From: Stenocarpella maydis | Taxonomy: Eukaryota; Ascomycota; Sordariomycetes; Diaporthales; Diaporthaceae | Direction of reading: 5' to 3' | DNA length: 52,040 nt | Assembly: GCA_002270565.1 (NCBI GenBank) | Contig: NQMI01000208.1 | Location: 5,389-57,428 of the forward strand | Shown: one piece after another, positions 34,106 through 46,183 of the stretch | Layout of the letters: each line of letters starts with the position of its first letter | Numbering within the stretch: the stretch's first letter is position 1 | The notes under the pieces: model-generated | The model's input: only the letters and a program-made list of their open reading frames with translations | Told to the model about the DNA's origin: nothing | The model's database searches: none | Program-made: the position numbers and the translations under genes

Positions 34106-34780
34106 ATGCCTCCTCTCTCGCCTCGGTCCCCAAAAAAAATGGGTTTCATGCCCCTCAGCGGTCGCACCGACCCCACCGACCCCATGGGCGAGGGCGACAT
34201 CCCACTCAGACCAGTCCAGACTGCAGGCTCCACCGGTGCTAGGAGGCAGAACCAGACCCTTGACGACATGGACCTCGAGCAGACATCCTCCGCTGAGGAG
34301 AAGAAGACCGGCCTCTTCCACCGCAAGTCAAAGAATGAGGCTCCAGGCCCTGCCGGCAGGAGGAAGAATGTTAAATCCCTGGGAGAAGGCGGCAGGCAAG
34401 GCACATACGGCGACGACGGCGGCCTCAATGCCATGGGCCGCATCTACAACAAGATCATCGGCTTCTCTGTCGTCACACGATATCTCGTCTACATCGCACC
34501 TGTTGCCCTGGTCTTGGCCGTGCCCCTCGTCGTGATCCCAATCACCGGCCACTATGAGGACTCACGCGTTGGCGGCTCTCGCGAAGACAATGCGCCCCGT
34601 CTCTTTGACGTCTTCCTGTGGATCGAGATTTCCTGGCTTGCCCTCTGGGGTGGCAAGATCGTTGCACACTTCCTTCCTCCCATCTTCAGTAAGTAGCTTC
34701 CGTGTATGCCATTGCTGTCTATTGGCGACTTTTCCCTTTTCTCCATTTTTGGTGGTATTCTGCTTTGGTTTCCCCCGTGC

Positions 34781-34817
<37 letters not shown>

Positions 34818-37372
34818 TCGTTTCCCCGACTCTGCCCATATACCCCTTTCAGGCGCGCTGATTACTAACACTCTCTGCCATAGTGTTCTTCTGCGGAGTG
34901 GTTTCTTCAGGCACACGGAAATACGCCACTGTTCTGAAGAATCTGGAGATCCCCTTCTCGCTCCTCCTTTGGGCACTGGCCTCGTGGCTCGTGTTCAGGT
35001 TCAAGTTCCAAATCAACAATGGCGACGACCTCCAGTGGGTTTATGTCATTGCACGGATCTTGGGCTCGCTCTTCGTGTCTTCCTGCGTCCTTCTGGGCGA
35101 GAAGGCAATCATACAGCTCATCAGCATCACCTACCACCAACGCTCCTTCGCCAACAGGATCAAGGACTCGAAGCGCGAGGTTTTCCTGCTCGGTCTGATG
35201 TACGACGCTTCCCGGACGCTCTTTCCGATGTGGTGTCCCGAGTTCTCGGAAGAGGACTACATCATCAACGATAGTATCGAGTTGATGATTTCGGGTGGAA
35301 AGAAGCGCCGGGCCCGCGGCCACAAGAAGTCCGGATCGGTCACGCCAATGCACTTCATCGGCGGCGCTGCTGGGGGGATTGGTCGGGTAGGCGACAAGAT
35401 AACATCAGTGTTCGGGAACCTCGCCTCCGAGATTACCGGAAAGCAGGTTTTCAACCCCAATTCCGCCCATTCAATCGTTGTCGAGGCTCTTGAGAAAGTC
35501 CCAACCTCCGAGGCTCTGGCGCGTCGTATCTGGATGTCCTTTGTGGTCGAAGGTAACGACTCCCTCTACGCCGAAGACATCGTCGAGGTCCTTGGACCCG
35601 GGCACAAGGAGGATGCCGAAGAGTGCTTCGAGGCCATCGATGCTGATATGAACGGCGATATCAGCCTCGACGAGATGGTTCGCAAGGTGGTGGAGATCGG
35701 CAAGGAGAGGAAGGCCATCTCAAACAGCATGAAGGATATCGGCCAGGCCCTCCGCGTGCTCGACTCGGTGCTGCTGTTTGTTGTGATCCTGATCGTGGTG
35801 TTTATATTTTTGAGTTTCTTTAACTCTTCCTTCGTGACCACACTTGCGAGCGCAGGTACAGCCCTCCTTTCGCTCTCCTTTGCCTTCTCAGTCACATGCC
35901 AGGAATTTCTCGGTTCTTGCATCTTCCTCTTCATCAAACATCCGTATGATGTGGGCGACAGGATTGATGTCAGCGGCGAGCAGATGGTCGTCGAGAAAAT
36001 CTCACTGCTTTATACTGTGCTCACTCGCATTGACAAGATGCAGGTCGTACAGGTATGCCATTATCTTTTCTGCTATCCTTTTCATTTCGGTCTCTTGACC
36101 TTTTCTCCCTTTCCTACCTGCTTCGTGATCAAAGGGCTAATTCCCGACGCTTAGATTCCTAACATTGTCCTAAACAACCTGTGGATTGAAAATGTGACGC
36201 GCAGCAAGGCCATGAAGGAAGTTATCGACGTGAACGTCTCGTTCGACACGTCATTTGAGGATATTGAGCTCCTTCGCACCGAGATGGAGAAATTCGTGCG
36301 GCATGCCGATAACTCGCGAGACTTCCAGCCAGACTTGGCAATTGGTGTGGGCAGTGTGGGAGACTGCGACAAACTCACACTCAAGCTGGCCATCAAGCAC
36401 AAGTCAAACTGGCACAACGACGCCGTGCGCGCAACCAGGAGATCCAAGTTCATTTGCGCTCTCGCCCTCGCCCTCAAGAAGGTTCCTATATATGGTCCAG
36501 GCGGAGGAGGGGAGCCACTTGGCGGACCCAACAATCCTGCTTACTCGGTTACCGTGGACGATGATTTTGCCGCCAGGGCTCGTACTAAGGCTGAGGAGGA
36601 CGCCGACGCACTGCGGATGATGCCCCTCAAGCCCAAACGCGGCGCCTCGACGAAGGTCGAGCACATGAGCGAGCAGCAGGCGGCAGCAGAGCTGAATACG
36701 CGCCCGCCACTGGAGGGTCTCGACTTCAACTACGGCTCCAATCGTGAGGCGGTGGATGAGCGCACCGAATCGGCCACGCTGAACTCTAGGGACGCTTCGG
36801 CAGAGCGTAATCGGTCCGAAAATCTCGAGCAGCTACGCCACGACCTCGTCAAGCGAGACAACACACGGGGACGCAGGAAGGCGGGTGAAGGCGTACCCGG
36901 TGTGCCGCTCAGCTCGACGAGCCCTGGTTTTACAGTAACGCAATACGACAGCGACGGTAATGCCGTGGTGGGCGGTCATCGACAGATGTCGTATGACTTC
37001 GTTCCGGGTCAGGGAGGCATGGGTAGCCCCTATGGCGGGGTTGGAGTGTCCAGCTCCCCAGGCTACGGTGCAGTCCCCAGCGTCTCGCCTGGGATAGCCG
37101 CGGCCGCGGCTCAAAGCTATTCCTTGTACCCCACCAGCACCTACTCGCCCCCACCAAACGGCCCGAACGAGCCCATGACGCTACCGGGACAGGCTATGAC
37201 TACCCAGGCAGGCCCATCAATACCAGAAGGGCGAGTCCTTGCCTCCCCGCAGACACACGGTGCCCGCCAGAGAGGTGCCAGTGTGTCCCAGGCCCTCGAA
37301 GAGCGAGAGAGGGAGGAGGGAGCACCAAGGCAGCAAGGCCAGGGTGGCCAGGGGCGGCAATATACGAAGTAG
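34106..37372 (+). CDS. EF-hand mechanosensitive ion channel, MscS family (Msy1/Msy2-like)
   Basis: Three exons, 34106-34688, 34884-36052 and 36155-37372, with introns of 195 and 102 nt, give 989 residues (978 if translation begins at 34139, whose A at -3 and G at +4 is the better context). Order: basic/Ser-rich N-terminus; about four membrane helices (YLVYIAPVALVLAVPLVVI near 130; VFLWIEISWLALWGG; PFSLLLWALASWLVF; RILGSLFVSSCVLL near 255); a cytosolic stretch; one EF-hand with DADMNGDISLDE (about 446-457); two hydrophobic helices (VLLFVVILIVVFIFLSFF; the pore-like GTALLSLSFAFSVTCQEFLG); the MscS beta domain (IKHPYDVGDRIDV); and a long disordered Pro/Gly-rich tail. Fission-yeast Msy1/Msy2 have this architecture, sit in the ER and limit calcium rise on hypo-osmotic shock; the same role here is inference. 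Intron 1 carries a TG repeat. Confidence 0.93.
34784..34816. repeat. TG dinucleotide microsatellite in MscS intron 1
   Basis: About 16 TG units wholly inside the 195-nt first intron (34689-34883), between the GTAAGT donor and the CATAG acceptor. Confidence 0.95.
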
Positions 37373-37790
37373 AGAACGGCAAGGGGCATGAATTGCCGCC
37401 ACCATCGAATAATGATGAGACGAATTCACGGTAGGAGGGAAAGGAGGAAAGGCCCAGGCAAAAGGCGCGGACCGGTATGGACGAATAGGGTCAAGGGATT
37501 AGGAGGACACGCTAAGGGGGCAATCATAACGCCGACGAGGACATGGCAGTGGTGTCAATGGTTAAGGACGGCTTGGCTGCCGGAAAGAAAGCCCATTCAC
37601 CAGATGATGTTGGTAACTTGGCTGGAGCTGATTGTCCCATCGTCGAGTCTGTCAGGATACCTCGCAGATGCGTGTAATTGCAGATAAATGCCTAATCAAG
37701 CTTGAGGAGATGGGGATAAGCCTACTTGCAGCACACACCTCAAGGTCAGAAGGTTGTTGTTTGATGTTCAATGCGGCTTACCTGCACTTC

Positions 37791-37826
37791 CTCAGCCAGG
37801 AGTCAGCCAGGAGTCAGCCAGGAGGG
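37791..37826. repeat. 11-bp tandem repeat, about three copies
   Basis: AGCCAGGAGTC units repeated head to tail downstream of the MscS gene. Confidence 0.85.
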
Positions 37827-39696
37827 TTCCGTTGCCTAGGAGAAACGGCCAGACAAGCGTGAACTTTTATCTAAGATACATGTAGTAGGCGCAACTGCAA
37901 TATTGTCAGCCACTATTTTCAGCGCACGGTAATCCAGGGCTGACTTATCCTGTGGTGAAAAAAGGGGGCCACTCTCTCGCCATTTCTGGAGAGAGAGCAG
38001 CCGGGACTGTTCTTCACGAACCCCGTCCCTTTCCAAATGGAGACCAGACCCCAGAGCGCGACACTACCATATAGCTGCCGGAGTAAGAGACGCCTGCAAG
38101 GTCTACGACAGGACCGGACAAGCACAAGACTTTGACTCCAACTCAAGATGGGTCCCGATCCTGCCGCAGGCCAGGCAAAAGAACCTCGCCGGCGCACCAC
38201 AGCCAGTGTGCATCGCCCCAAGAAATGGCCAACGGGTCCCATGGCGCATCACGCCCCACAACTCGCCCATGGCCGGCATCCCAAACTTCCCCAAAGAAGC
38301 CCTGTCGTCGCAGACGAACACAACGCTGAATACGCCGCAAAATGCTGTGAAAAAGGCCGCCAGGGGCGCCAGGGAGAAGCTGTTCCCGTGTGATGGCACT
38401 GCCAACAAGGACTAGTTTTTGCTCCCTCTCCAGCGGGCCACCAAGAGCAACGAAGGAGGGCAAGTGGCGCGCAGACAAAAGACATCCTCAAAAACTGCGC
38501 TGTCGTCTCTCGTACAGTCCATTTCTGGTAGCGGAGAGGGATCATGCACACATCACCGGGTGGCAATGGGCAGGGCGTAGGTGTCTTGACGACCCTTGGG
38601 GCGGGGCCCATGGGCTCAAGCTAATGCGCCTGGCCGGATCTCATGCATCGCATGACACACCGGTGGCTGTTGCCGTGGTGTGGTTCTGGTGGTGGGACGA
38701 GATGGAAGGCGGGACGAGCGCAGCCCAAAGGTTGGGTGACGTGAAACGGGAAACCGAGGACATGACAGCGTGGCAATACTGCTAGTCAATCTCATGATGT
38801 TTCTGTTTGAGGCCGTCAGACCCTTGCTCCTCTACTACCAGCGCAGAGGATCAGGCAAGGGCTAGCCAGAGGCACGCGCAATAGAATGGGAAACATGAAG
38901 AGATTGACCGTGTGAAGCCTATGCTGTGCCCTTCCCGGCCCACAACAAGGGGATATGGCAGACCGAGGCAGGCTGCAGGCGAACGCGGATCCCATGCGTC
39001 GATTACCACGACACACCAGAACGACCCATGATGGCCAGCATTCAAAACCCAGGTGTGGACAACTGACGAGCGACCTCTGGCCTGAGGTTCTTACCGCTGC
39101 GACTCATGGGAGTCCACTCTCACGCGCCCGAGGAGGACGTCTGGGGAATCCTCGCAGCCTTTCCACCCACCACACCCCGATCGGCTCAAGAACCACTTTT
39201 CAGCGGCAAGAGCCTCACAGGGAAGCCATGGCTGGCTTAGAGGGCTGCTCGGACGAACAAGGCGCGCAAAACACCAACAATTTACTTAGGGTTAAGTTCC
39301 GAGACGCGTACCCTCGCTGGAGACTGGCTTGTCAGCTGGTGACAACCGTGGCACAATAGACCAGAGCGCGGCAATCATCGAGATTCCTGATACAGGTACG
39401 AGATGCGACGTATTGTGACGGTCCAGGCCAGCAGAGGGGTCCCAGAGGGGACATTCCTTGCGGAAGACGAGAATCGGAGAACTGTAGAGGAGGCGTCGTG
39501 CGGATGGGCTGCAAGAGGTTGCGGAAGAGCTTCTGCCTGGGGCGCGTCTGGAGGCCTCTGACACTCGGCGCCTTGCGTATCGCGATGGAGGATCAGCAGT
39601 TGATTTCATCTCAGACAGAGCGATGGGGAGAAGCGAAGGGGTGCGCGGCGGTGATTGAAGCTGCAGGGCATTGTGAAGACCAGCGTTGGGATGGCC

Positions 39697-39718
39697 GTTG
39701 TTGTTGTTGTTGTTGTTG
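39697..39718. repeat. GTT trinucleotide microsatellite
   Basis: About seven GTT units near the right edge of the GC-rich island. Confidence 0.9.
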
Positions 39719-39839
39719 GTCAACGACTGCCCGTCTATGTCGAGACGCTTCTGCGGGAGGGCGTTGCAGTGCTGCGGGTGCGGCAAAATGCGCTAAGCCA
39801 ATAAAGGCTTAGGCCGTTCCCGCACGCACGTGGGGCAAA

Positions 39840-42800
39840 CCGTGTGTCTACACACTTCAAGCGTTGTCTTATTAATTAGGTAGACTTATCTCTAACACAC
39901 AGACCTCCTTAAGCCCGCATCTATCAGCGCAAACTCCCCACCTATATTAGGTAGGGAGTCTGCATCTGGATATATTAGTTAGTGATAAGCATTATATAAG
40001 TATAGCTGAAAAGGAATAGTTAAGAAACAAGTAATAGAAGTCTATAATAAAATATAATTATAGTTATAGTAAAGGGACTAGGAGTATAAAATTAAACCTT
40101 AATCTATTTATAATATTACTACTGTAATTATCTATAGAGTTATAATAATATATATTTATAAATATATATATATAATTCTAACTAATAACGATATTAAATA
40201 ATTAGATAATAATATAATAAATATAAGAGAAATACTATTATATAAAGCAAAGTTTTCTAATTCATATTATATATTTTATTAATTATTATTTAAATCTCTA
40301 AATTATATGGAAGTTAATATATTTAAAAATAATCTAAAAAGCTTAAATTTGGAATTTCTGCTTTAAAGTAATTATAATTAGCACTAATATATCCTATATT
40401 AAGCCTTTTAGCTACTACTAATATAGCCTATAGGCCTATCTACCCACAATTTTAAGACCAGAGAGGCTTAGAAATCAGCATATTTATTTAGCTTTCCATT
40501 CCAGGCCAGCTAGGCTAGAGCCTTATGCTAGGGCCCCATGGGGCCCTAGCTAAACACAATATTGGGGATAGATTAAAGCCTGCTATGGCTATAGGGCCTG
40601 GGGTTGCCTTTCATGCAAATGGGGCCAGTCTCTAAGGTAGTAGGGTTATTGATTGCTAGGGTAGCAGTAGGTTAAGGGTGTAGCTAGTATTAGGGTGCTG
40701 GCTATAGCGCTAGTTAGGGCGTGAGTTAGGGTCCTAACTCACGGGCAGCATTCTGCATCTCTTGCATGGTTTCCTACATCATCCCTACAGCTACCTAAGT
40801 AGCATTCTAGGCCGCCTGCCTTATAATATCCTCTAAGATGCCTTAATTTTATAGCGCTATAAAGATAGCTTAGGTAAACTTTAGGTAGTTAGTTATTATA
40901 TATATAAACTTGTTTTCTACTGGGATATAAGTAGCTCTTAAAGGCCCTACCTTACTATTATCTCTAGTACCATATTAAGGTATATATCCTAATATTTTAT
41001 CTAAAGTTCTAATTTATTAAACATTTATAAAGGAACTATAGGAAATTGAACCTAATATAATGAGTATATATAAGCTAATGCTATATATTAGTTATAGCTA
41101 AGCTAGGTTTAATAAGGAAAGAAAAAGTAGAAGGAAAATCCTGTAAATCTGGAATCCGCGCTCTTATATGCGGAATCCCAAGTGGGTCCGGAGGGAGCCG
41201 GACCGTACCAACACCTAGGGTTCCACCCTGTAACAATAGGTTTTTTTTATTATAACTAGTATATTAGCACCTATTATTCTCTTTATTACCTTATAAGTTT
41301 CTTATTTTACTTTTTCTCTAAATATTCTTAAACTAACTTCCCTAGGGCAACCCTTTAATTATAAAAAGTATCTCTAATATATACTTTACTTAAAGCATTC
41401 TTACTAGTATCTAGCAAGTAGCAACCCTATAGCTTATCATTAACTAGCAGAATGCCCTTAATAGTGCCTAAGGATGCCTAGCACTAAATTTATAGAGTTT
41501 TCTATAAATAGGCCTTCTAATTTAGCAGCCTTTAAGAAGTAAATTATTAACCCTAAATCAGAAGTAAAGTAGAGACTAATTATAATCCCTAATATATATA
41601 CTCTTAGGCCTCCTAATATACTTTTTAGCTGAGTTAGTTAGGAATTATTTAGTATATAAACCTTATAATATTAAATATAGGCTTTATAACTATATATCTA
41701 ATAAATCTAATAGATCTTATAATAGCTTTAATAGATTACAAGGTATTATCTTATAATTTCCTAAAGGAGGTATTAGTATTTTAAAGGAGCTTCCCTTATA
41801 TAGTCCCTATAGATTATGGTTTTTTAGCCTAATATACTAATATATAGGGCTTTTTAAAGGATGTTAGTATAATTATGGTGGAGGCATTTAGAGACTAGCT
41901 AGAGAGCTATATATTATTATTATAGGAGATAATGCATGGCATGCAGATGGCCCTCTCTCAAGACCTGTTTGCTAGTGCCCTGCTATAGTAGGTAGTTATT
42001 AGAGTCTAGTAGATATATTTTAGTAGAGTTTTAATATAGTATTAATTAGAATACTTAGTTTTTTAGATAGGGTTTATGTTTCGGCTCTTTAGCCTCTTTT
42101 CTTATTCAAATTCCTAATATCCTATAATTAATTAATTAATTCTTATATTGCTTTTTAACCTTCTTTAGTCTTATATTGCCCTCTTATTATAGGACCTTTA
42201 AATCTGTCTCCCTTTTCCTTTTAAGCCCTAGCCCTTTAGGACTAATTAGGTTCTATATAAGCACCTTATTAGGGCCCTTTTAGTCCTATTAACTGTATTA
42301 TCCAGTTATTTAGCACCTTAAGGTTAACTCTAGGCTATTATTTCCACTTATTATAGATTTATAAGCCTATTACCTATATTATTAAGGTCCCTAAGCTTTA
42401 GTATTACTTTATTATCCGATTATAGGGTTATTATAGGGACTTATTGTAGCTCTTCTAGCTATTATAGGTTTATCCCTTTTTCTTTAGGATATTATTATTT
42501 AGATATCTTCTAGCTTCTAAGTCTTATTATTTAGCCTTCTCCTTAATTTAGGTGCTTATTATTTCCAAGCTCTTAACCCTCTAGCCTGCTTTATAAGTTC
42601 CTCTAGCTTCTCTTATTATTAATTCCTTTTTTATCCTCTTAACCTTTTATAAACCTTTATTAGTTTACGTATAAATATACTATCTTTTACTACCTATAAG
42701 TTATATTTAATTAGCTGTCTGTTTCATTTTATAAGATAATATTCTACTTCTTCTTATATTTAATGATTTTAAATAGCTTTTACTTTTTATTTAGCTTCTT

Positions 42801-42910
42801 TATTTTCTAAATTAAGGATATCTTATAACTTAATAGAAAAATTCTCAGGGTCTTAAGCATACTATAGTTCTAAGAGGCTTATATGGAAGGTATTATAGAT
42901 TTAAGAGTTA
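39840..42910. other. AT-rich block with RIP-damaged repeats
   Basis: Very AT-rich with no open frame. Parts at 40430-41234 are an LTR-element remnant (listed separately). The stretch 41240-42900 contains no recognisable protein even when stops are ignored, apart from the general look of a decayed element. It runs into the truncated copia LTR at 42911. Confidence 0.7.
40680..41234 (-). mobile_element. Remnant of another LTR retrotransposon: LTR end and gag-like sequence
   Basis: Read on the minus strand, the segment starts TGTAACAGGGTGGAACCC, a TG-type LTR start with little RIP damage (41120-41234). An AT-rich stretch and a gag-like translation interrupted by TAG stops follow near 40970-40740 (ATYIPVENKFIYIITNYLKF, ETMQEMQNAARELG). 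The family is not certain; gypsy-like or copia-like are both possible. The left boundary was not resolved. Confidence 0.45.
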
Positions 42911-43066
42911 TGAAAATATGTGCCATAAAATAGCATTCAGTTCAGCGTGTGTGTGTTTCGGTAGGGTTGCAGTATGGTGCTCTGAGGTGAATTGGGATGA
43001 TTGATAATGGTCTGGATAACTTTGTATTGAATTAAGTTGGGCTTCTGTAAGCCCTCCTTATATACC
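42911..43066 (-). repeat. Truncated copia LTR (3' LTR position of copy B)
   Basis: Matches the first ~155 bp of the LTRs at 46184 and 46963 (GCCATAAAATAGCATTCAG through GCCCTCCTTATATACC) and stops at the N at 43067. The sequence right of the N is integrase, so the rest of this LTR and the RT/RNase H part of the element are missing from the assembly or deleted. Confidence 0.85.
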
Positions 43067-43067
43067 N

Positions 43068-45780
43068 GCAGGTATAATAAAACACCATAGATATAGCGGT
43101 AGGCCTGCAGCAAGCATAGTAGCCCTAAGACGGTCTAGAATCACTCGAATAGAGCGTTCTATTAGACCGTTTTGCTCGTGAATATAGGGACTACTTGTTG
43201 AAAAGGCTATGCCCTTATGCTGTAGCCAGGCCTGTAGCTGGGCACTTATCTCCTTCCCGCTATTAAAATGGAAGCCCCTAGGGTACCGCCTAAATAGGGC
43301 CTTTAAGGACTTAAAGAAGCCCTTAATAGTATTTATCATTAGGTCCCCATCTTAATTTCTTAGCAGGAAAAGCCACTTAAACCTAGATTTTCTATTCACT
43401 ATTAGTAGCCTAATAGGGCACTTATTATAGGGCATAAGCTTAATAGAAAAGGTATTCCCTTCTAAAGAGTCTAGTATACCCTCTGGATTATTAATAGGCT
43501 TATAATTTAGCCTATAGATAGCCTTAGCCCTATTATAGGCTAGGTATAGAAAATCCCCTTCTAAGATTAAATTAAAATTAGGTACCCCCTAGGCTATTTT
43601 AGCTGTCTTCTTTAGTAAATGAAGACTAATATGCCCTAATCTCTTATACTAGAGATAGGCTAGTTTGAGTAGCTTAGGGGACCCTTTAGAAGGTCTAGTG
43701 GCTTTCTTAGAAGGCGAGAGGCCTTCTAAAAGAAGATCTTCTAGGTCCTCTATAGCCCTATCCCCCCTATTTCCTACAGGCGGTTCTACCCGCGGGGAAG
43801 GACCTATAGAAGGGGGCATGCAAGGGACCCGTACTGGAAGACCCTATAACTCAGAATTAAGTGATGCTGGCCTAGGTTCTGAGGCAATAGAGCCTATAGA
43901 GGACCTAAAAGGGCCTAATTCTTCCTTTAAAAGAATAGGCTCTTAAGGGGTAGGGATCTTTTTATAGTCCCTAGCTGCTTTCCTATTAAAAGGAGGCAGC
44001 ACTATCTCTAAGGCATTTATACTACTATTGGGGATGTAGTATATACTATTAGCTTGGGTAGTATAGGTCTCTAGGGCCTATATCCCCTTCTAAGGGATAA
44101 AAAATCCTGTTTTAGAAGGGTTTAGGTGTATGATTGGTTGCGTATTAGCCTTATATAGGGTATATTTTAAGAGGTAACCCCCAGTACTATAGTGGTAAAG
44201 GCCACTAAAGATACTGATATTCATAGAGGGCATATATAGTGCCTCCTTTAGAACTAGATGCTTGGTTTTGGCTGGGCTTTTAGGGCTAATTACCTGAAAT
44301 ATAGTAGTGCCTCTATCTGAGGGGTATACCCTACCCCTACCTATTTGCAGGTACCCAAAATTACTAATTATTACTAAATCAGTGACTAAAGAATGGCTAT
44401 TTACTATATATACTGTAGAACTAGTATCACATAGTAGGGTAGTAGGCCTATTAGGCCTAGAAGGCTTAGGGCCCTTCTTAGGGGGCCCTTCTGATTGTAA
44501 ACCCTTATAGTAGAGCTTATAGGGGCTTTCTAAGGCTATAAATAAGCTGTCTAAAATACTAGCCTTATTACCTAAAGAATAGCTCTTGCTAGGAGCTGAT
44601 TCTTNAGAAATTTCTAGTCCTAGAGAATCAATCTTTTTATACCCTGTGAATTTATATCTGTTAGATATATACGTGTATACTGTGAAACTATTTCTTATGC
44701 CCTCTTTTTCTGCCTCTCCTTTTTAGCACCCTCTATTCCCCTCATAACTCTCCTATCGCGTCAGGGGCTCCTCTTCTTGCCTTCCACGCTCCTCTTGGGG
44801 TGGTTGCTTAATTAGGGCTCTGGCAGAACGTGTGCCTTTTTGTGTGTGTGGAGGTTTTGTCCTCTCGCTCTCCCCTCTGGGCCCGTTTTCATTAGTTGGC
44901 TCTATTTGGGCCCTAGTAAGCTGTAGCCTGGAAATTAGGCTATTAAACTAGGCGTTAAATTCCGCTAGGTTTATGCTAGAAGCATATTTTAGGGAGTGAA
45001 ATTCCCTATATAGTGAATCTCTCTATAGACCTATAGAATGAGAATACTGGTCCTTTAGTAGCTTATAAGCTTCTGCAGGGCCTGAGATCCAAGTAATAGC
45101 AGCCTGTGGGCTTGAAGATAGGCTATCTCTTAAGAGCATTAAGAGAATAGCCTGATTACTATTACTTAGGCTATTAGCTATAGAAGGGTCTGCGAGAAAT
45201 TGGCTGTACCCTATAGCCTGTAGCATAATAGCTAATGCTTGCTTCTACTGGTTGAAATTTTCAGGGCCTTTTAGGCGATATGTCTCTGGGAAGGTATATA
45301 CCTTCTTAGAGAGCTCCTTACTAAAATCGGAACTAAATCTAGTGGGTTCTGGCTGCCTTCTAGGGCCCATAGGCCCCTGATTAGGGCCTGTAGGCCGTAT
45401 AGAAGGACTTTCTATATCCATAGGCTCCGAGGGGGCCGTCTGGGGCACTTGAGGCGCTGGAGGCGCTGGAGGCGCTGGAGGCGCTGGAGGCGCAGGCTGG
45501 GGCGCCTGCTGGGCTACTAGGGCTGATAGGCCCTGAATAGCAGTAGTCAATTCCTCTAGCGTACCTTGAAGAATATTGCTAGTGGCTACTTGCTGAGCTA
45601 ATAGCTCTTGCACAGACTCTAAATGGGTGTTTAGGTTAAAAATCTGCTTATTTTGTAGATCTAGGCGCTCTAATAGAGACCTATTCCCCTGGGAATTAGG
45701 GGTAGTCCCCTCTATAGGGGCGCTGGAAGCTATATTGGCTGTTAAGAAAGACTAGATATACCTAGAGAATAGGTATATAA
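43068..45780 (-). mobile_element. RIP-damaged Ty1/copia retrotransposon, internal region (copy B)
   Basis: Minus-strand gag-pol remnant. From right to left: gag (about 45720-44894) with a Pro-Ala repeat region (APPAPPAPPAPPAPQ) and FSKELSKKVYTFPETYRLKG; an unrelated stretch up to an N at 44605; protease-like and GAG-pre-integrase (about 44600-44090); and the integrase core (43339-43068: RRYPRGFHFNSGKEISAQLQ, YIHEQNGLIERSIRVI). The integrase Asp expected in the FxxDxGKEF-type motif reads Asn, while the Glu in HEQNGLIERS remains. Gag TGG codons read TAG in at least two places (NQ*KQAL, GL*RDSL). These are G-to-A changes on the coding strand, as RIP produces. Reverse transcriptase and RNase H are absent. 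Confidence 0.87.
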
Positions 45781-46183
45781 GGGGCAGAATATTGCTAGAA
45801 AGTGTGATTTATAGCAGCCCAATAGTATAGTTGTATATTTCCTTAGTGCCTATTCTGTAGAAATCGTAGGCGTGACCCTCTGATGTGTAGTCTCTTAAGT
45901 GAAACTTTCCCTCGTACAAAATGCTAGCGTTGGAGTTGCAATTGTGAGAAATGGTGTCCGTGGCACAATGTGTGCTGAGGGTTGTGGGTTTAAATCACCC
46001 AGCGAGCAACTTTTTGCTCTTTTTGCAGTTGTTTCTGAGCGTTGCAGGCCCAAACCAGCGATTTTTTGGCTGGTCCGCTAATCAGTGTAAATAGCGCTGT
46101 AGCGTATAGATAGGTAGGCTTTTTAAGGCCTAAATTCAATGTTGTTTTAGAGTGCTGACTGCTAGAGCCGGGCTCATAACCTC
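45781..46183 (-). other. Leader of copia copy B with candidate primer-binding site
   Basis: Untranslated leader between gag and the 5' LTR. Just inside the LTR, 46170-46181 reads GGGCTCATAACC on the plus strand, the sequence of an initiator-Met tRNA anticodon arm. In the element's sense it is complementary to that region, as in copia-type elements primed by a cut tRNA half. A tRNA-like fold candidate lies at about 45933-46009. Both are pattern matches only. Confidence 0.45.

Larger units (their letters stand above)
37373..39830. other. Gene-free right edge of the GC-rich island
   Basis: No gene I can support. An 11-bp unit (GTCAGCCAGGA) is repeated about three times at 37791-37826. A stop-poor plus-strand frame runs from about 37950 to 38415 without an in-frame ATG (DFDSNSRWVPILPQ, CIAPRNGQRVPWRITPHNSP). 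A GTT microsatellite lies at 39697-39718. GC content then falls sharply after about 39830. Confidence 0.45.

Noticed and set aside
33224..34321. 365-codon minus-strand frame
   Set aside because: It overlaps the promoter, leader and first exon of the MscS gene on the other strand, is low-complexity Arg/Gly/Ser-rich and shows no domain; it is an antisense shadow of CT-rich DNA.
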